Source: Bacillota bacterium
GTDB lineage: Bacteria; Armatimonadota; HRBIN16
Direction of reading: 5' to 3'
Length of the DNA stretch: 64,000 nucleotides
Assembly (NCBI GenBank): GCA_023511455.1
Contig: JAIMBJ010000012.1
Span: 1 to 64,000, forward strand
Positions 17,161 through 26,252 of the stretch are shown piece by piece (position 1 is the first letter of the stretch; each line of letters opens with the position of its first letter). The notes beneath the pieces were generated by a model. It was not told the DNA's origin, searched no databases, and was given only the letters and a program-made list of their open reading frames with translations. Position numbers and translations under genes: made by a program.

Positions 17161-18156
17161 TCAGTAAGCCCATCGGATGACGCATGCACCCCACGTCAGT
17201 CCTGCACCGAAACCCACCACGACCGCCACGTCGCCCTTCTTCAAGCATCCTTGCGCCCACGCCTCATACAGTGCGATAGGTATGGACGCTGCCGAGGTAT
17301 TTCCGTAGCGGTCGACGTTCACAAACACCCGTTCCATCGGCAGGTTCAGCCGCTCTGCCGCCGCCTGAATGATACGGATGTTCGCCTGATGCGGGATGAA
17401 AAGGTCCACCTCTTCGGGCCGAACGCCCGCCTTCTCCAGCGCCTGCACCGACGCCTCGCCCATGATAGTGACGGCGAACTTGAAAACCTCGCGCCCGCGC
17501 ATGTGGATGGTATGGCGTTTCTGCGCCATGACCTCTGGACTGATTGGCTCTCGGGTGCCACCTGCAGGCACCTGCAGCAACGGCGCGCCCGTACCATCCG
17601 CACCCAGCACACCCGATAGCACACCGTAAGGCTCCTCCACAGGGGTTAGCACCACTGCTCCTGCGCCGTCGCCGAACAGCACACAGGTCGAGCGGTCTTC
17701 CCAGTTCACCTGCCGCGACAGCACATCCGCACCAATCACCAGCACGCACCGATAAGCGCCTGTTTCCACCGCCTGCGCTGCCATCCACAATGCATACACA
17801 AAGCCCGAGCATACCGCGTTCAGGTCGAACGCCGCCGCCTTCATCGCTCCAATCTTCGCTTGCACCAGGCAAGCGGTGGAAGGCCAGGGCATATCGGGAG
17901 TGGCGGTCGCCACCACGATAAGGTCGACCTCTTCCGCGCTCTTGCCTGCATTCCGCAACGCCTGAACCGCTGCCTGCGCCGCCAGGTCAGAAGTGGCTAT
18001 CTCCGGGGGAGCGATGCGCCGTTCGCGGATGCCGGTACGGGTAACAATCCACTCGTCAGTGGTGTCGATGCGCCGTTCGAGCTCATGATTCGTAACAACC
18101 CTGTCGGGAATGCCCACACCCACGCCCACAATGCCAGCCCGTATGCTACCGCGCAT
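17161..18156 (-). CDS. fabH: 3-oxoacyl-ACP synthase III
   Basis: A 331-residue initiating condensing enzyme that joins acetyl-CoA (or a branched primer) to malonyl-ACP. The Cys-His-Asn triad is visible: Cys116 (DLNAVCSGFVYAL), His256 (FIPHQANIRII) and Asn286 (YGNTSAASIP). The N-terminus IVGVGVGIPDRVVTN is typical. It overlaps the end of plsX by 11 bp, indicating translational coupling. Confidence 0.96.
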   Translation of the reverse strand: MRGSIRAGIVGVGVGIPDRVVTNHELERRIDTTDEWIVTRTGIRERRIAPPEIATSDLAAQAAVQALRNAGKSAEEVDLIVVATATPDMPWPSTACLVQAKIGAMKAAAFDLNAVCSGFVYALWMAAQAVETGAYRCVLVIGADVLSRQVNWEDRSTCVLFGDGAGAVVLTPVEEPYGVLSGVLGADGTGAPLLQVPAGGTREPISPEVMAQKRHTIHMRGREVFKFAVTIMGEASVQALEKAGVRPEEVDLFIPHQANIRIIQAAAERLNLPMERVFVNVDRYGNTSAASIPIALYEAWAQGCLKKGDVAVVVGFGAGLTWGACVIRWAY

Positions 18157-19213
18157 CGGCTTCGTTCTCCTGTAGCAACAGAGGCAATGAGCTCAGCAGG
18201 GCAGTTTGCTGAAGCATCGCGCTTTCGATGCGCTCCGCCATCCGTTCCTGCACCGACCGCACGGTGAGCCTCACACCGTTGGCAATGGCGCTGGCGTGCG
18301 ACCGTCCATGCCCGATGACGCACACCTTCCTCACACCCAGCAGATGCGCGCCGCCGTACTCTGCATAGTCGGTGCGCTGTTTCAGGCGGCGGATAACCCC
18401 TTTCATCAGGCTGAGAGGTAGCATCAACAGCGGATTGCGTCGCACCTCTTCTTCGATGAGGCTGACCATGAAGCTGGCAGTGCCTTCGCCGATTTTGAGC
18501 GCAACGTTGCCCACGAACCCGTCGCACACCACCACGTCCGCCTTTCCTTCAAAGACGTCCTTGCCTTCGATGTTGCCGACGAAGGGAAGCCCACTCTGGC
18601 GCAATAGTTTGTGCGCCGTCTTCACCACCTGATTGCCTTTGCTCTCTTCCTCACCGTTGCTCAGTAGTCCGACGGTCGGGCTGGGGATACCCAGAATGAG
18701 CTGAGCATACACCGAGCCCATAATGGCGAACTCCAGCAGGTGCGACGGGTCACAGTCCACATTTGCCCCTGCGTCAATCAGCACGAAACGTCCCTTCTTA
18801 CTGGGTATCGCCGCGGCGATGGCAGGGCGGTCTATGCCGGGGATACGTCCGATTTGCAGGGCAGCAACCGCCATAGCTGCCCCACTGTTACCCGCAGAGA
18901 AGAAAGCATCCGCCTCCCCCTCCTGCACCATCCGTGCGCAAACCACGATAGAGGCGTCGCGCTTGCGCTTGACACCCTGTACAGGGCTTTCCCCCATCTC
19001 GATGACCTGCGGGGCATGTCGAAGATGCAGATTGGAGGGCAAAGACACTGCCCGCAGTTCTGCGGAAACACGCTGTTCGTCACCCACCAGAGTGATGTCC
19101 ACAAAGGGCATCTCGCGGGCGACGGTCAAACAGCCGCGGACTACCTCCTGCGGGGCATGGTCGCCCCCCATGGCATCGACCGCAATACGTATGGCTGAGT
19201 CGGGGAACGCCAT
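18146..19213 (-). CDS. plsX: Phosphate acyltransferase PlsX
   Basis: A 355-residue enzyme converting acyl-ACP to acyl-phosphate for phospholipid synthesis with PlsY. Family hallmarks are IRIAVDAMGGDHAP at the N-terminus, FFSAGNSGAAMA, DAGANVDCDPSHLLEFA and CDGFVGNVALK. The length is normal. It sits between rpmF and fabH, the widespread rpmF-plsX-fabH order. A Shine-Dalgarno sequence is not obvious, and translation may depend on the rpmF gene ending 11 bp upstream. Confidence 0.95.
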   Translation of the reverse strand: MAFPDSAIRIAVDAMGGDHAPQEVVRGCLTVAREMPFVDITLVGDEQRVSAELRAVSLPSNLHLRHAPQVIEMGESPVQGVKRKRDASIVVCARMVQEGEADAFFSAGNSGAAMAVAALQIGRIPGIDRPAIAAAIPSKKGRFVLIDAGANVDCDPSHLLEFAIMGSVYAQLILGIPSPTVGLLSNGEEESKGNQVVKTAHKLLRQSGLPFVGNIEGKDVFEGKADVVVCDGFVGNVALKIGEGTASFMVSLIEEEVRRNPLLMLPLSLMKGVIRRLKQRTDYAEYGGAHLLGVRKVCVIGHGRSHASAIANGVRLTVRSVQERMAERIESAMLQQTALLSSLPLLLQENEADAR

Positions 19214-19224
19214 ATAGCCAGAGA

Positions 19225-19443
19225 CTATCTTTCGCGGCGTCGCTTCTGCTTAATCAGCACTGCCTGCCGTCCCTTGTAGTAGCCACAGACAGGGCAGGCG
19301 GTGTGCGACAGGTGTGCGCCCGGACAATTCGGGTTATTCGTCGGGCACCGTCCGATTTTCACCACTGTTGCCGCGTTCAGGGTATAGTGAGTGCGCCGCT
19401 TTGCGGTTCGCGCATGAGAATGTCGTCGCTTTGGTAAAGCCAC
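19225..19443 (-). CDS. rpmF: 50S ribosomal protein L32
   Basis: A 72-residue ribosomal protein beginning ALPKRRHSHARTAKRR, the characteristic L32 N-terminus. The start is GTG at 19443, with AGAGGTGAG just upstream. Four cysteines (CPTNNPNC and CPVCGYYKGR) form a zinc ribbon, so this is the zinc-containing form. The C-terminus is Lys/Arg-rich. It lies in the conserved yceD-rpmF-plsX arrangement. Confidence 0.95.
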   Translation of the reverse strand: MALPKRRHSHARTAKRRTHYTLNAATVVKIGRCPTNNPNCPGAHLSHTACPVCGYYKGRQAVLIKQKRRRER

Positions 19444-19490
19444 AGTCTCACCTCTTTCCGATAAAAATCGCCGATATATTATATCACGAG

Positions 19491-20027
19491 TCACGCCTCT
19501 TCCATCTGCGCAAGCAGCCGTGCCAGCGCGGCGAAAGCAGGATGCCCGACCGGACGTTCGCAAGAACATTCTCCTTCGTTCAGGTCGGCGCCACACGTCG
19601 GGCACAGGCCTTTGCACTCCTCGTCATGCAGAGGCTTGATGGGTAGAGAAACCAGCAGCATCTGCCGTATCAGCTCCGTCAGGTCCAGGATATTACCGTC
19701 CAGAAAGAGGGTATCGCCCTCCTCCGGCACGATGGTCACCTGCGGATGCTCGAAGGGACGCGCGGCGATAGCCCGCAGTTCTACCTGTTCCTCGACCTCG
19801 CACCGAAGAGGCATTTCGAAAAGACGCAGGCATCGACTGCACTCCAGCTCCACAGTGGTATGCAGGATGCCGCGCACCAGCAACAGGTCTCCGGTGTTGG
19901 TGAAGCGCAAAGTGCCTCGAACGGGACTGAGCACCTGCAGGTCGGTAATCGAGCTCGCCGGTTCGTCTACATCGTAAGACATCTGCTTACCGACATGCTG
20001 GGCAATCTCGGTCAAATCCAGTCTCAC
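19491..20027 (-). CDS. yceD: DUF177/YceD family protein
   Basis: A 178-residue member of the DUF177 family, linked to 23S rRNA accumulation and regularly encoded before rpmF. Diagnostic features are ECSRCLRLFEMPL in the middle and the C-terminal cysteine-rich GLCPTCGADLNEGECSCE, likely a zinc site. The GTG start at 20027 follows a GGGAG element. It lies 30 bp after ackA, so the operon probably continues through it. Confidence 0.88.
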   Translation of the reverse strand: MRLDLTEIAQHVGKQMSYDVDEPASSITDLQVLSPVRGTLRFTNTGDLLLVRGILHTTVELECSRCLRLFEMPLRCEVEEQVELRAIAARPFEHPQVTIVPEEGDTLFLDGNILDLTELIRQMLLVSLPIKPLHDEECKGLCPTCGADLNEGECSCERPVGHPAFAALARLLAQMEEA

Positions 20028-20057
20028 GGGGAACTCCCCCTCTCTATGTGACAGAGT

Positions 20058-21203
20058 TTAGTGGCGTACTCTTTGCGCCAGCCTGCGGGTCTCCTCGGCA
20101 ATGACACGCTCCTCGTCGGTCGGTACGACATATACTTTGACACGCGAGCCGGGCGTACTGATACACCTTTCCCCTTTGCCGGCACGGTTCGCGTCTTCGT
20201 CGATCTCCACCCCGAGGTATCCCAGCGAAGCGCACACCTTGCTGCGCACCGCCGGACTGTTCTCGCCGATGCCCGCCGTGAACGCGATGGCATGAACCCC
20301 GTTCATCGCGGCGGCATACGCGCCGATGTACTTAATGATTCGATAACAGAATACCTCGAAAGCGGTCTGCGCTTGACTATCTCCGGCAGCGGCTCGCGCT
20401 TCCACATCGCGCATATCCGATACACCAGCCAGCGCCAGTAAACCGCCCTCCTTGTTAATCAGGCGGTCCACGCGGTCAGCATCCCAGCCGAGGGTGCGCT
20501 GTAAGTGCAGGAGTATCGCCGGGTCGAGGTCACCCGAGCGGGTTCCCATCACCAGTCCTTCGGCGGGGGTCATGCCCATGCTGGTGTCCACGCTCTTGCC
20601 ATCCAGCACCGCGGCGATGCTACAGCCGTTGCCCAGATGACAACAGATGATCTTGCTGGGTGTGTGCAGGGCGTTCTCCTGCCTCAGCAGTTGTATCACC
20701 CGCTCCGAAACGTAGCGGTGCGAGGTGCCGTGAAAGCCGTATCGGCGGATGCCGTATTTTTCACGCAGTTCATAGGGCAGGGCATACAGATAGGCATGTC
20801 CTGGCAGGGTATGGTGGAAGGCGGTATCGAACACCGCCACCTGTATCGCCTGCGGCGCCTGCTCCATGCACGCACGAATACCCAGCAGGTTGGGCGGATT
20901 ATGCAGAGGCGCAAGGCTGGCGCACTCTTCCACCGCTTCGATGACCTCCGGCGTGATAATTACCGCTCCTGTGAACTTTTCACCGCCATGCACAACGCGG
21001 TGTCCGATGGCGTGTATCTCCTCTATCGGCAGCCCCCCTTCCATCTCGCTGAGCTGCTTAAACATCTGCTGTACCGCTACCGTGTGATTGGGGGTTTCTG
21101 CGCTGCCCACGCGCTCGATCAATCCTCGCGCCCGCTCTTGCGAATCGCTGAACAGTCGGTATTTCACCGACGAACTACCACAGTTCACTACCAGTATGTT
21201 CAC
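20058..21203 (-). CDS. ackA: Acetate kinase
   Basis: A 381-residue ASKHA-fold kinase interconverting acetate plus ATP and acetyl-phosphate plus ADP. The N-terminal phosphate-binding strand VNCGSSSVKYRLF, the RVVHGGEKF motif, GFHGTSHRYVS and the C-terminal TAGIGENSPAVR motif match AckA closely. The start was set at GTG 21203 because GGAGGGG lies eight bases upstream and the family begins there. It is the first gene of a run of ten same-strand genes with short gaps. No phosphotransacetylase gene is visible. Confidence 0.95.
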   Translation of the reverse strand: MNILVVNCGSSSVKYRLFSDSQERARGLIERVGSAETPNHTVAVQQMFKQLSEMEGGLPIEEIHAIGHRVVHGGEKFTGAVIITPEVIEAVEECASLAPLHNPPNLLGIRACMEQAPQAIQVAVFDTAFHHTLPGHAYLYALPYELREKYGIRRYGFHGTSHRYVSERVIQLLRQENALHTPSKIICCHLGNGCSIAAVLDGKSVDTSMGMTPAEGLVMGTRSGDLDPAILLHLQRTLGWDADRVDRLINKEGGLLALAGVSDMRDVEARAAAGDSQAQTAFEVFCYRIIKYIGAYAAAMNGVHAIAFTAGIGENSPAVRSKVCASLGYLGVEIDEDANRAGKGERCISTPGSRVKVYVVPTDEERVIAEETRRLAQRVRH

Positions 21204-21517
21204 CGAAATGCCCCTCCGGTTACCAGCGCGCAACTACCGTTAACCGCTTGCGTACTTGTATATTTGTAGTGCGAGGAGGCGTTCTCCTGCAAGCAAGAAA
21301 AGCCTGTGCATGTGATGCAGGGCGCACCTGCCTGCGTAGTCCCGCAGTGATACCGATTGCGGCGCATTGTGCAGATAGCCCGACATCCCTTGACCTTTCG
21401 CCCTCAGGTTTGATACAATCAGTGTGTGTCCTGGGCAGGTATCATCACAAACGCTCTGCAGGGAGCGTCATGAGCGGTTGCGCCGTGGTCAGAAGCGAAT
21501 ATCAGAAACGAGGTTCT
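21204..21517. other. Divergent promoter region between ackA and the exported-protein gene
   Basis: A 314-bp region. Plus strand: a good promoter at 21390-21419. Minus strand: a weak candidate, TTGCAG (21292-21287) and TACAAA (21268-21263) with 18 bp between, that could drive the ackA-fab operon. A small hairpin CCGCA/TGCGG lies at 21342-21362. No gene is supported in between. Confidence 0.5.
21390..21419 (+). promoter_or_regulatory. Sigma-70 type promoter before the exported protein/pilT cluster
   Basis: TTGACC (21390-21395) and TACAAT (21414-21419) are 18 bp apart, about 100 bp before the ATG at 21518. It probably drives the exported-protein gene and the downstream pilT genes. Confidence 0.6.
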
Positions 21518-22252
21518 ATGCATACGCCAATGCGTCTTACGCTGTTAGCTCTGCTGCTCGGTTTGTTCACAGGGGCTGTCACGGCGCAACAGAGTGTTGC
21601 CCCGCAAGTTACCATCGTGGTTATCTCCACCGGCACAGGGGAAGACCATCTGAACTTCGCCTACAGCACCACCGTTCCCGAAAAAGAGGCGGCGGAGCGA
21701 TTCGAACGTCTTCTGCGCTACGGAGGCTGGCAGGGAAAACTGCTGAAAGTGCGCACCGAGGCTCCCCGCAGTATCGAGGGCAACACGTTGCCCCCCATGA
21801 CCGACGTCATTGGGCGCGCCCGAAACGTTGTAGACCGCAACAGTGGCGGTTTACCTGTAGAACCGTTCCTGCGAGCCTTTTCGGACTATGAGCTTTTCGA
21901 GATATACTTTCTGGTGCAGGGAGACATGCCCTTTCAGGGCTTGCGCGAATGGACAACACGCGACCTGCAGGTGAAGCTCATCTACACTCCGGGCGTCTAC
22001 CGGTATCAGGTGCGTATCTTGAGGCATGGGGCGGATGTCGATCTGCGAGTGCCATTTCATCAGCCGGTGCAAGAAGAACAGCCTGTTCAGCAAGAGCGAA
22101 AGGAAACTGCGCCGGGCTGGCGAATCGCTGGCTGGGCACTGGTCTCTCTGGCGCTGGGAGGGCTGGCATATCTGGTGATGCGTTGGGCAATTCGCCATTC
22201 TTCCCGCATACCGGTATCTGCACAACATCATGAATCCACGAGAGAGGGATAG
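21518..22252 (+). CDS. Exported protein with C-terminal membrane anchor, unknown function
   Basis: A 244-residue protein not assigned to a family. A signal peptide (MRLTLLALLLGLFTGAVTAQ) starts the frame; ATG 21518 was chosen, although an ATG at 21470 with GGGAG upstream is possible. The mature domain has VTIVVISTGTGEDHLNFAYST and EIYFLVQGDMPFQG. A single transmembrane helix near residue 215 (WALVSLALGGLAYLVMRW) would anchor it with a short His/Ser-rich cytoplasmic tail. It is the first gene before the pilT cluster, five bases from pilT, so it may be a pilus-associated envelope protein. That link rests on position only. Confidence 0.6.
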   Translation: MHTPMRLTLLALLLGLFTGAVTAQQSVAPQVTIVVISTGTGEDHLNFAYSTTVPEKEAAERFERLLRYGGWQGKLLKVRTEAPRSIEGNTLPPMTDVIGRARNVVDRNSGGLPVEPFLRAFSDYELFEIYFLVQGDMPFQGLREWTTRDLQVKLIYTPGVYRYQVRILRHGADVDLRVPFHQPVQEEQPVQQERKETAPGWRIAGWALVSLALGGLAYLVMRWAIRHSSRIPVSAQHHESTREG

Positions 22253-22257
22253 CGCCG

Positions 22258-23316
22258 ATGTTGGAACTGAGCGAGTTACTGCGCTATGGAGCGTCGGTCA
22301 AGGCGTCGGACCTGTTCATTAAAGAGAACACTCCGCCGACGTTGCGCGTGCACGGCAGGATTCAGCCGATGGACATGCCCCCGCTCACTGCGGATGACAC
22401 GCGCAATCTGGCATATAGCGTCATGACCCACGAGCAAATCGGGCGGTTCGAACACCGTCATGAGCTCGACCTCGCGTTTACGATTGAGGGCATTACCCGC
22501 GTGCGCGCCAACATCTATCAACAGCGCGGCAGTATCGCGATGGTGTGTCGCCTCATCCCGCTGAACATCTACACGCTGGAAGAGCTGAAAATGCCGCCAG
22601 CGGTTGCGGAGCTCGCCAAACAACGGCAGGGGTTGGTGCTGGTCACGGGTCCCACCGGATGTGGAAAATCGACCACGCTGGCAGCGATGATTGACCTCAT
22701 CAACGAAACCCGACGCTGCCACATCGTGACCATCGAAGACCCCATCGAGTTCGTGCATCCCGACAAACAGGCGATAGTCAGCCAGCGTGAGGTGGGCATC
22801 GATACCGACAGTTTCAGCGATGCGCTCAAATACGTGGTGCGCGAAAGCCCGGACGTCATCCTTATCGGCGAGATGCGCGATATCGAGACCATGCACGTCG
22901 CCCTGCAGGCTGCGGAAACCGGGCACCTGGTCTTCTCCACCGTGCACACGCCCAGCGCGGCGGAGACGATGGACCGAATCATCAACATGTTCCCCCCGCA
23001 TGACAAGCCCCAGATTTGTATGCGTCTGTCCAACTCGCTGCGAGGCATCGTCTCGCAGAAGCTGGTGCCTCTGAAGGACGGCAGCGGACGCATCGCCGCA
23101 GTGGAAGTGATGATTTCCACGCCCACCATCGCCAAACTGATCGAGGAAGGGCGCGTAGGACAAATCTACAGCGCGATTGAGGAAGGACAGTTCTGGGGCA
23201 TGCAGACGATGAACCAGTGCCTGTACAAATACTACAAGCAGGGGCTGATCACCGAGGAGGATGCACTGGCGTACGCAGGCAACCTGACCGAGTTGCGCCA
23301 GATGCTGCGGCGGTAA
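22258..23316 (+). CDS. pilT: PilT/PilU-like type IV pilus retraction ATPase, copy 1
   Basis: A 352-residue secretion ATPase of the PilT family. Walker A GPTGCGKST is at 131-139, the Asp box contains IEDPIEF, Walker B contains GEMRD (204-208) and the His box contains TGHLVFSTVHT. PilT powers pilus disassembly at the inner membrane. The C-terminal AIRNLIRE motif required for retraction in classical PilT is replaced by TIAKLIEE (290-297), so this copy may be an accessory PilU-like ATPase. It is the first of three paralogues. Confidence 0.88.
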   Translation: MLELSELLRYGASVKASDLFIKENTPPTLRVHGRIQPMDMPPLTADDTRNLAYSVMTHEQIGRFEHRHELDLAFTIEGITRVRANIYQQRGSIAMVCRLIPLNIYTLEELKMPPAVAELAKQRQGLVLVTGPTGCGKSTTLAAMIDLINETRRCHIVTIEDPIEFVHPDKQAIVSQREVGIDTDSFSDALKYVVRESPDVILIGEMRDIETMHVALQAAETGHLVFSTVHTPSAAETMDRIINMFPPHDKPQICMRLSNSLRGIVSQKLVPLKDGSGRIAAVEVMISTPTIAKLIEEGRVGQIYSAIEEGQFWGMQTMNQCLYKYYKQGLITEEDALAYAGNLTELRQMLRR

Positions 23317-23397
23317 AACCCGCAAAAACGGAAAGCCATAGACATCACGTAGCAGCAGTAAGAAGTACCTGTTGAATCTGGGAGGAAGACAGACCAT

Positions 23398-24474
23398 ATG
23401 CACATAGATGACCTGTTGCGGATGGTGGTGCAACGCGACGCTTCTGACCTGCACCTGCGCGCCGGAGAGCCTCCTATCCTGCGCATTCACGGTGACCTGA
23501 AGCGCACCGACCTGCCCCGCCTCACCGCCGAAGATGTCAAAAACCTGTTGTACGCTATCCTCAACGAGGAGCGCAAACAACGCTTTGAGCGCGACAAAGA
23601 GCTCGACCTCTCCTACGAGGTGCCAGGGTTGGCCCGGTTCCGCGTCAACATGTTCTGGCAGCAGCGGTGTGTGGGCGCGGCACTGCGGTTAATCCCCTTC
23701 CGCATCCGCACTATCGACGAGCTGCTCATGCCGCCAGCCGTCAAGGACCTCTGTATGCGCCCACGCGGACTGCTGTTGGTGACCGGTCCCACCGGCTCCG
23801 GCAAGTCCACGTCGCTGGCAGCGATGATCGACCACATCAACACCCACAAACGCTGCCATATCATGACCATCGAGGACCCCATCGAATACATGCATCACGA
23901 CAAGCTGTCCATTATCAACCAGCGCGAGCTGGGCGTGGACACACACTCCTTCGCCGATGCGCTGCGCCACGTGATGCGACAGAACCCCGACGTCATCCTG
24001 GTGGGCGAGATGCGGGATCTGGAGACCATCCACCTCGCCATCACCGCCGCCGAAACGGGGCACCTGGTGATGTCCACCGTGCACACGCAGGACGCTCCGC
24101 AGACCATCGACCGCATCGTGGACGTGTTCCCGCCGGAGCAGCAACAGCAGATACGGATGCAGCTGTCGGTGGTGCTGGTGGGCGTGCTCTCGCAGACCCT
24201 GCTGCCGAATGCACAGGGCACCGGGCGGGTGGCAGCCTTTGAGCTGATGGTGGCGACCCCTTCCGTGCGCAACCTGATTCGCGAAGGCAAGACGCACCAG
24301 CTCTACATGGACATCCAGACCGGTGCGGAGTTTGGTATGCAGACACTCGATAGCTGCCTGCTCAACCTCGTGCGCAAAGGGCTGGTGGACTTCGAAGACG
24401 CCATCGCGAAGTCATCCAATCCGCGCGACTTCGAGCAGCGCGCGCAGCGCATGATGGCAGGTGTTCAGGTATAA
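23398..24474 (+). CDS. pilT: PilT-type retraction ATPase, copy 2
   Basis: A 358-residue PilT paralogue. It has Walker A GPTGSGKST, Walker B GEMRDLET, Asp box IEDPIEY and His box TGHLVMSTVHT. The C-terminal motif SVRNLIREGKTHQ preserves AIRNLIRE almost perfectly, so this is the best candidate for the main retraction motor. A strong GGAGGA precedes the ATG. An 81-bp gap separates it from copy 1. The stop at 24472-24474 is followed one base later by the methyltransferase start. Confidence 0.9.
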   Translation: MHIDDLLRMVVQRDASDLHLRAGEPPILRIHGDLKRTDLPRLTAEDVKNLLYAILNEERKQRFERDKELDLSYEVPGLARFRVNMFWQQRCVGAALRLIPFRIRTIDELLMPPAVKDLCMRPRGLLLVTGPTGSGKSTSLAAMIDHINTHKRCHIMTIEDPIEYMHHDKLSIINQRELGVDTHSFADALRHVMRQNPDVILVGEMRDLETIHLAITAAETGHLVMSTVHTQDAPQTIDRIVDVFPPEQQQQIRMQLSVVLVGVLSQTLLPNAQGTGRVAAFELMVATPSVRNLIREGKTHQLYMDIQTGAEFGMQTLDSCLLNLVRKGLVDFEDAIAKSSNPRDFEQRAQRMMAGVQV

Positions 24475-24475
24475 G

Positions 24476-25114
24476 ATGAGCATCACCATACCCGAACACA
24501 TCCGGCGAGAGTGGGAAGCCAGCGGACGTCCGGAAACCGACCCCGGACTGCGGGAGCGGTTACCTCACCTGCCGCGGCTGCCGCTGGTGATTGTGTGCAG
24601 CTATCTGGACAAGGAAATCAACCATGGCAACATCCTGCGCATCGCCGAAGCGTTTCGCGTGCAGGAAGTGGTTTTCAGCCGATGCGACGGGCGTGAGAAA
24701 AGCTATGCGGGCGCGGTCGGAGCCGAAAAATGGCAGCCGCACCGCTGGGGCTATCCGCAGGAAGAAATCCGCTCTTTGCGGGCGAAAGGCTACAGCATCG
24801 TGGCGCTGCACCTGGACGAACAGTCCGTCCCGCTGGAGTGCATGGAATGGCGATTCCCGGTAGCACTGGTCATCGGTGAGGAGCTGCACGGCGTACCCCC
24901 CGATGTGCTGGCGGAATGCGAGCAGTGTGTGGCGATACCGCTTTACGGTGCTACCACTTCGCTGAACGTTGCGGTGGCTACCGGCATCTGTGTGAACGCC
25001 ATCGCCACCTACTACCGACAGCGAGTGAACCCGCACTTCACACCCGCGCGAGCGGTTTCACGAAAACTGCTGTCTATCCCAAACACCGAGCAAACACAGG
25101 GAGATGAACCATGA
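24476..25114 (+). CDS. SpoU/TrmH family RNA 2'-O-methyltransferase
   Basis: A 212-residue SPOUT methyltransferase predicted to methylate ribose 2'-O positions of tRNA or rRNA with S-adenosylmethionine. Motif 1 is NHGNILRIAEAFRV, motif 2 IGEELHGVP and motif 3 IPLYGATTSLNVAVATGI, which together build the trefoil knot. The start at ATG 24476, one base after the pilT stop, was preferred to a frame start inside pilT. Its stop overlaps the next pilT start by four bases (ATGA). Sandwiching between two pilT genes with coupling on both sides is unusual. No N-terminal substrate-binding domain is visible, so the RNA target is unknown. Confidence 0.82.
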   Translation: MSITIPEHIRREWEASGRPETDPGLRERLPHLPRLPLVIVCSYLDKEINHGNILRIAEAFRVQEVVFSRCDGREKSYAGAVGAEKWQPHRWGYPQEEIRSLRAKGYSIVALHLDEQSVPLECMEWRFPVALVIGEELHGVPPDVLAECEQCVAIPLYGATTSLNVAVATGICVNAIATYYRQRVNPHFTPARAVSRKLLSIPNTEQTQGDEP

Positions 25115-26241
25115 CGGTGACAGTAGATGAACTTTTGACCAAAGTGGTGCAACGAGACGGTTCCGACCTGCATCTGAAGGCAAATCAATATCCCATGGTG
25201 CGCATCTACGGCGACCTGTATCCGATGGAGGAGTACGGCAAACTCACCCCGGAACAGGTGCGCGACCTGTGCTTCAGCGTCATTTCACCTGCGCAGCGCG
25301 AGCGATTTGAAAAGGAGCTGGAGCTGGACTTCGCCTACGAGGTGCCCGGCTTGTCGCGCTTCCGCGGCAATATCTACCAGCAGCGCAGCAACGTGCAAGC
25401 AGCGTTCCGCGTTATCCCGTACCGCATCCAGACGATGGAGGAGCTGCACCTGCCGCCCGTGTGCCGTTACTTCGCCGAGCGACCGCGTGGGCTGGTGCTG
25501 GTGACCGGTCCCGCCGGTTCGGGCAAGTCCACCACGCAGGCGGCGATGCTCCATTACATCAACCAGAACTTCCCGGTACACATCGTCACCGTTGAAGACC
25601 CGATAGAGTTCGTGCATGAGCCGAAAGTCGCGCTGGTCAATCAGCGCGAGCTGGATACCGACACCCACTCCTTCGCCAACGCGCTGAAGTTCGTTCTGCG
25701 CCAGGACCCCGACGTGATTCTGGTGGGCGAGATGCGCGATTTGGAGACCATCCACCTCGCCATCACCGCTGCCGAAACGGGACACCTGGTGTTCGGCACC
25801 CTGCACACACCTGATGCGGTGCAGACGGTAGACCGCGTGATCGACGTGTTCCCACTTTACCAGCAGCAGCAAATCCGCATGCAGCTGTCGGTGAACCTGG
25901 TGGGCGTGATTTCGCAGACGCTGTGCAAGCGGGCGGACGGCAAGGGGCGCGTGGCGGCGTTTGAGGTGCTGGTGGGAACATCCGCTGTGTGTAACCTCAT
26001 CCGCGAGGCAAAAACCTACCAGCTCACCTCGATCATCCAGACCGGTACCAAGCAGGGCATGATGACGCTGGACCAGTCGCTGGCGTCGCTGGTGAAGCGC
26101 GGCATCGTGACCTACGAGGAGGCGTTGGCGAAAGCGAAAGACATCAAGGAGTTCAACGCCCTGCTGGGCATGGACCAGCCTCAGGCGCAACGTCCTGCAG
26201 GGGCACCGACGATGGCAGGAGCGCGCGCAATGGGAAGCTGA
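25111..26241 (+). CDS. pilT: PilT-type ATPase, copy 3
   Basis: A 376-residue third PilT paralogue. Walker A reads GPAGSGKST; Walker B reads GEMRDLET; the His box reads TGHLVFGTLHT, with FGTLH instead of the FSTVH/MSTVH of its neighbours. The C-terminal motif is AVCNLIREAKTYQ, close to but not identical with AIRNLIRE. A Gln/Ala/Pro-rich C-terminal extension ends the protein. It starts within the methyltransferase stop (ATGA overlap), so translation is coupled. Confidence 0.88.
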   Translation: MTVTVDELLTKVVQRDGSDLHLKANQYPMVRIYGDLYPMEEYGKLTPEQVRDLCFSVISPAQRERFEKELELDFAYEVPGLSRFRGNIYQQRSNVQAAFRVIPYRIQTMEELHLPPVCRYFAERPRGLVLVTGPAGSGKSTTQAAMLHYINQNFPVHIVTVEDPIEFVHEPKVALVNQRELDTDTHSFANALKFVLRQDPDVILVGEMRDLETIHLAITAAETGHLVFGTLHTPDAVQTVDRVIDVFPLYQQQQIRMQLSVNLVGVISQTLCKRADGKGRVAAFEVLVGTSAVCNLIREAKTYQLTSIIQTGTKQGMMTLDQSLASLVKRGIVTYEEALAKAKDIKEFNALLGMDQPQAQRPAGAPTMAGARAMGS

Positions 26242-26252
26242 GGAGATGTACG

